The notes under the pieces: model-generated | What the model was told of the DNA's origin: nothing | Seen by the model: only the letters and a program-made list of their open reading frames with translations | Databases searched by the model: none | DNA from: Desulfuromonas sp. | GTDB taxonomy: Bacteria; Desulfobacterota; Desulfuromonadia; Desulfuromonadales; Desulfuromonadaceae | DNA length: 34,135 nucleotides | Assembly: GCA_021162745.1 (NCBI GenBank) | Contig: JAGGYC010000113.1 | Span: forward strand, 75,476-109,610 | Reading direction: 5' to 3' | Program-made: the position numbers and the translations under genes | Part shown: positions 33,749 through 34,135 of the stretch, piece after piece | How the letters are laid out: each line of letters starts with the position of its first letter | How positions within the stretch are numbered: the stretch's first letter is position 1

Positions 33749-34135
33749 AAAGTTCAATCATCGCCATAAACGATCCGGCCACCTGTTTCAGAATCGTTAC
33801 AAATCAATCATCTGTCAGGACGATCTCTATCTGCTGGAACTGATCCGTTATATTCACCTGAATCCATTGAGGGCGGGATTGGTTCAATCTTTCGAAGACT
33901 TGTCCTCTTGCCCCGATAGCGGTCACCGGCAGCTGCTCGGCAAATCAGAATCGGGCATTGTTGCTGCGGATGAGGTGCTGTCGCTGTTCGGCAAAAAACA
34001 ATCAACGGCCCGAAAACACTATGCTGCATTTATTGCCGATGGTGTGGATCAAGGCAAGCGGCCAGAGTTGGTCGGGGGAGGGTTGGTGCGTAGCTTGATC
34101 GGTCAGGTGGAACAGGCGGGGTGTGCCATTGATTA
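33744..34135 (+). pseudogene. 5'-truncated REP-associated Y1-type transposase, runs off window
   Basis: The frame reads FNHRHKRSGHLFQNRYKS, then DDLYLLELIRYIHLNPLRAGLV, and later RPELVGGGLVRSLIGQ. These are the C-terminal segments of REP-associated (IS200/IS605-like) transposases. The N-terminal region with the HUH metal motif (expected before FNHRH) is absent. An in-frame TAG at 33741 closes the frame inside the adjoining palindrome. The start is therefore lost, probably by insertion or deletion at the palindromic element. The 3' end continues beyond the window. The remaining 130 codons are open, so the event may be recent. Confidence 0.85.

Noticed and set aside
33808-34029. 73-codon minus-strand frame near the right end
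   Set aside because: It is antisense to the transposase remnant, whose plus-strand reading has clear family motifs.

Overview
The window looks like a chromosomal piece of an anaerobic, probably marine or brackish, respiratory bacterium of the Desulfuromonadales type (Desulfuromonas/Pelobacter-like). This is an inference from gene content: a complete Na+-translocating NADH:quinone oxidoreductase (Nqr) operon close to a complex I (Nuo) operon, a PilZ protein of the deltaproteobacterial NLSxGG type, an NDUFA9-like SDR protein, and a stand-alone IscU/NifU scaffold. No rRNA, tRNA or CRISPR array was found.

Layout. Positions 1-8500 are almost all on the minus strand. Transcription runs leftward through nqrA-B-C-D-E-F (8342 to 2572), a hairpin, a small ferritin-like protein, a second hairpin, apbE and nqrM, ending with a partial unknown gene cut by the window start. 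ApbE attaches FMN to NqrB and NqrC, and NqrM matures the iron centre, so the operon carries the pump plus its assembly factors. Positions 8350-8865 are a long regulatory leader with a likely 46-codon small ORF and palindromic operator-like sites. Positions 8866-15103 (minus) hold a pseudo-receiver/PilZ protein, a Prc-type tail-specific protease, diacylglycerol kinase and a RadC-like JAMM/DinG helicase fusion. An IscU-like scaffold (plus) and an NDUFA9-like SDR protein (minus) follow, convergent with each other.

Positions 17020-27240 (plus) form one nuo operon: A, B, C, D, H, I, J, K, L, M, N. The NADH-input genes nuoE, nuoF and nuoG are absent between D and H, where 14-subunit operons normally carry them, so this is an 11-subunit type enzyme whose electron donor is not encoded here. 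A strong terminator ends the operon. Then come a UbiD-family decarboxylase, a 140-bp imperfect inverted repeat, rsmE, a convergent MFS transporter with a perfect FNR-type box in its promoter, a nitroreductase, and a convergent FAD/NAD(P)H disulfide-reductase-type enzyme. The right end holds a 127-bp palindromic element abutting a 5'-truncated REP-associated (Y1-type) transposase that runs off the window.

How it fits together. Nqr and Nuo both feed the quinone pool, and the UbiD homologue could belong to quinone synthesis. The clearest unexplained signal is a small palindrome, TATAC-A-GTATA and variants. I found it only in the noncoding regions ahead of nqrA and nuoA, which suggests one unidentified regulator balances the two respiratory entry points.
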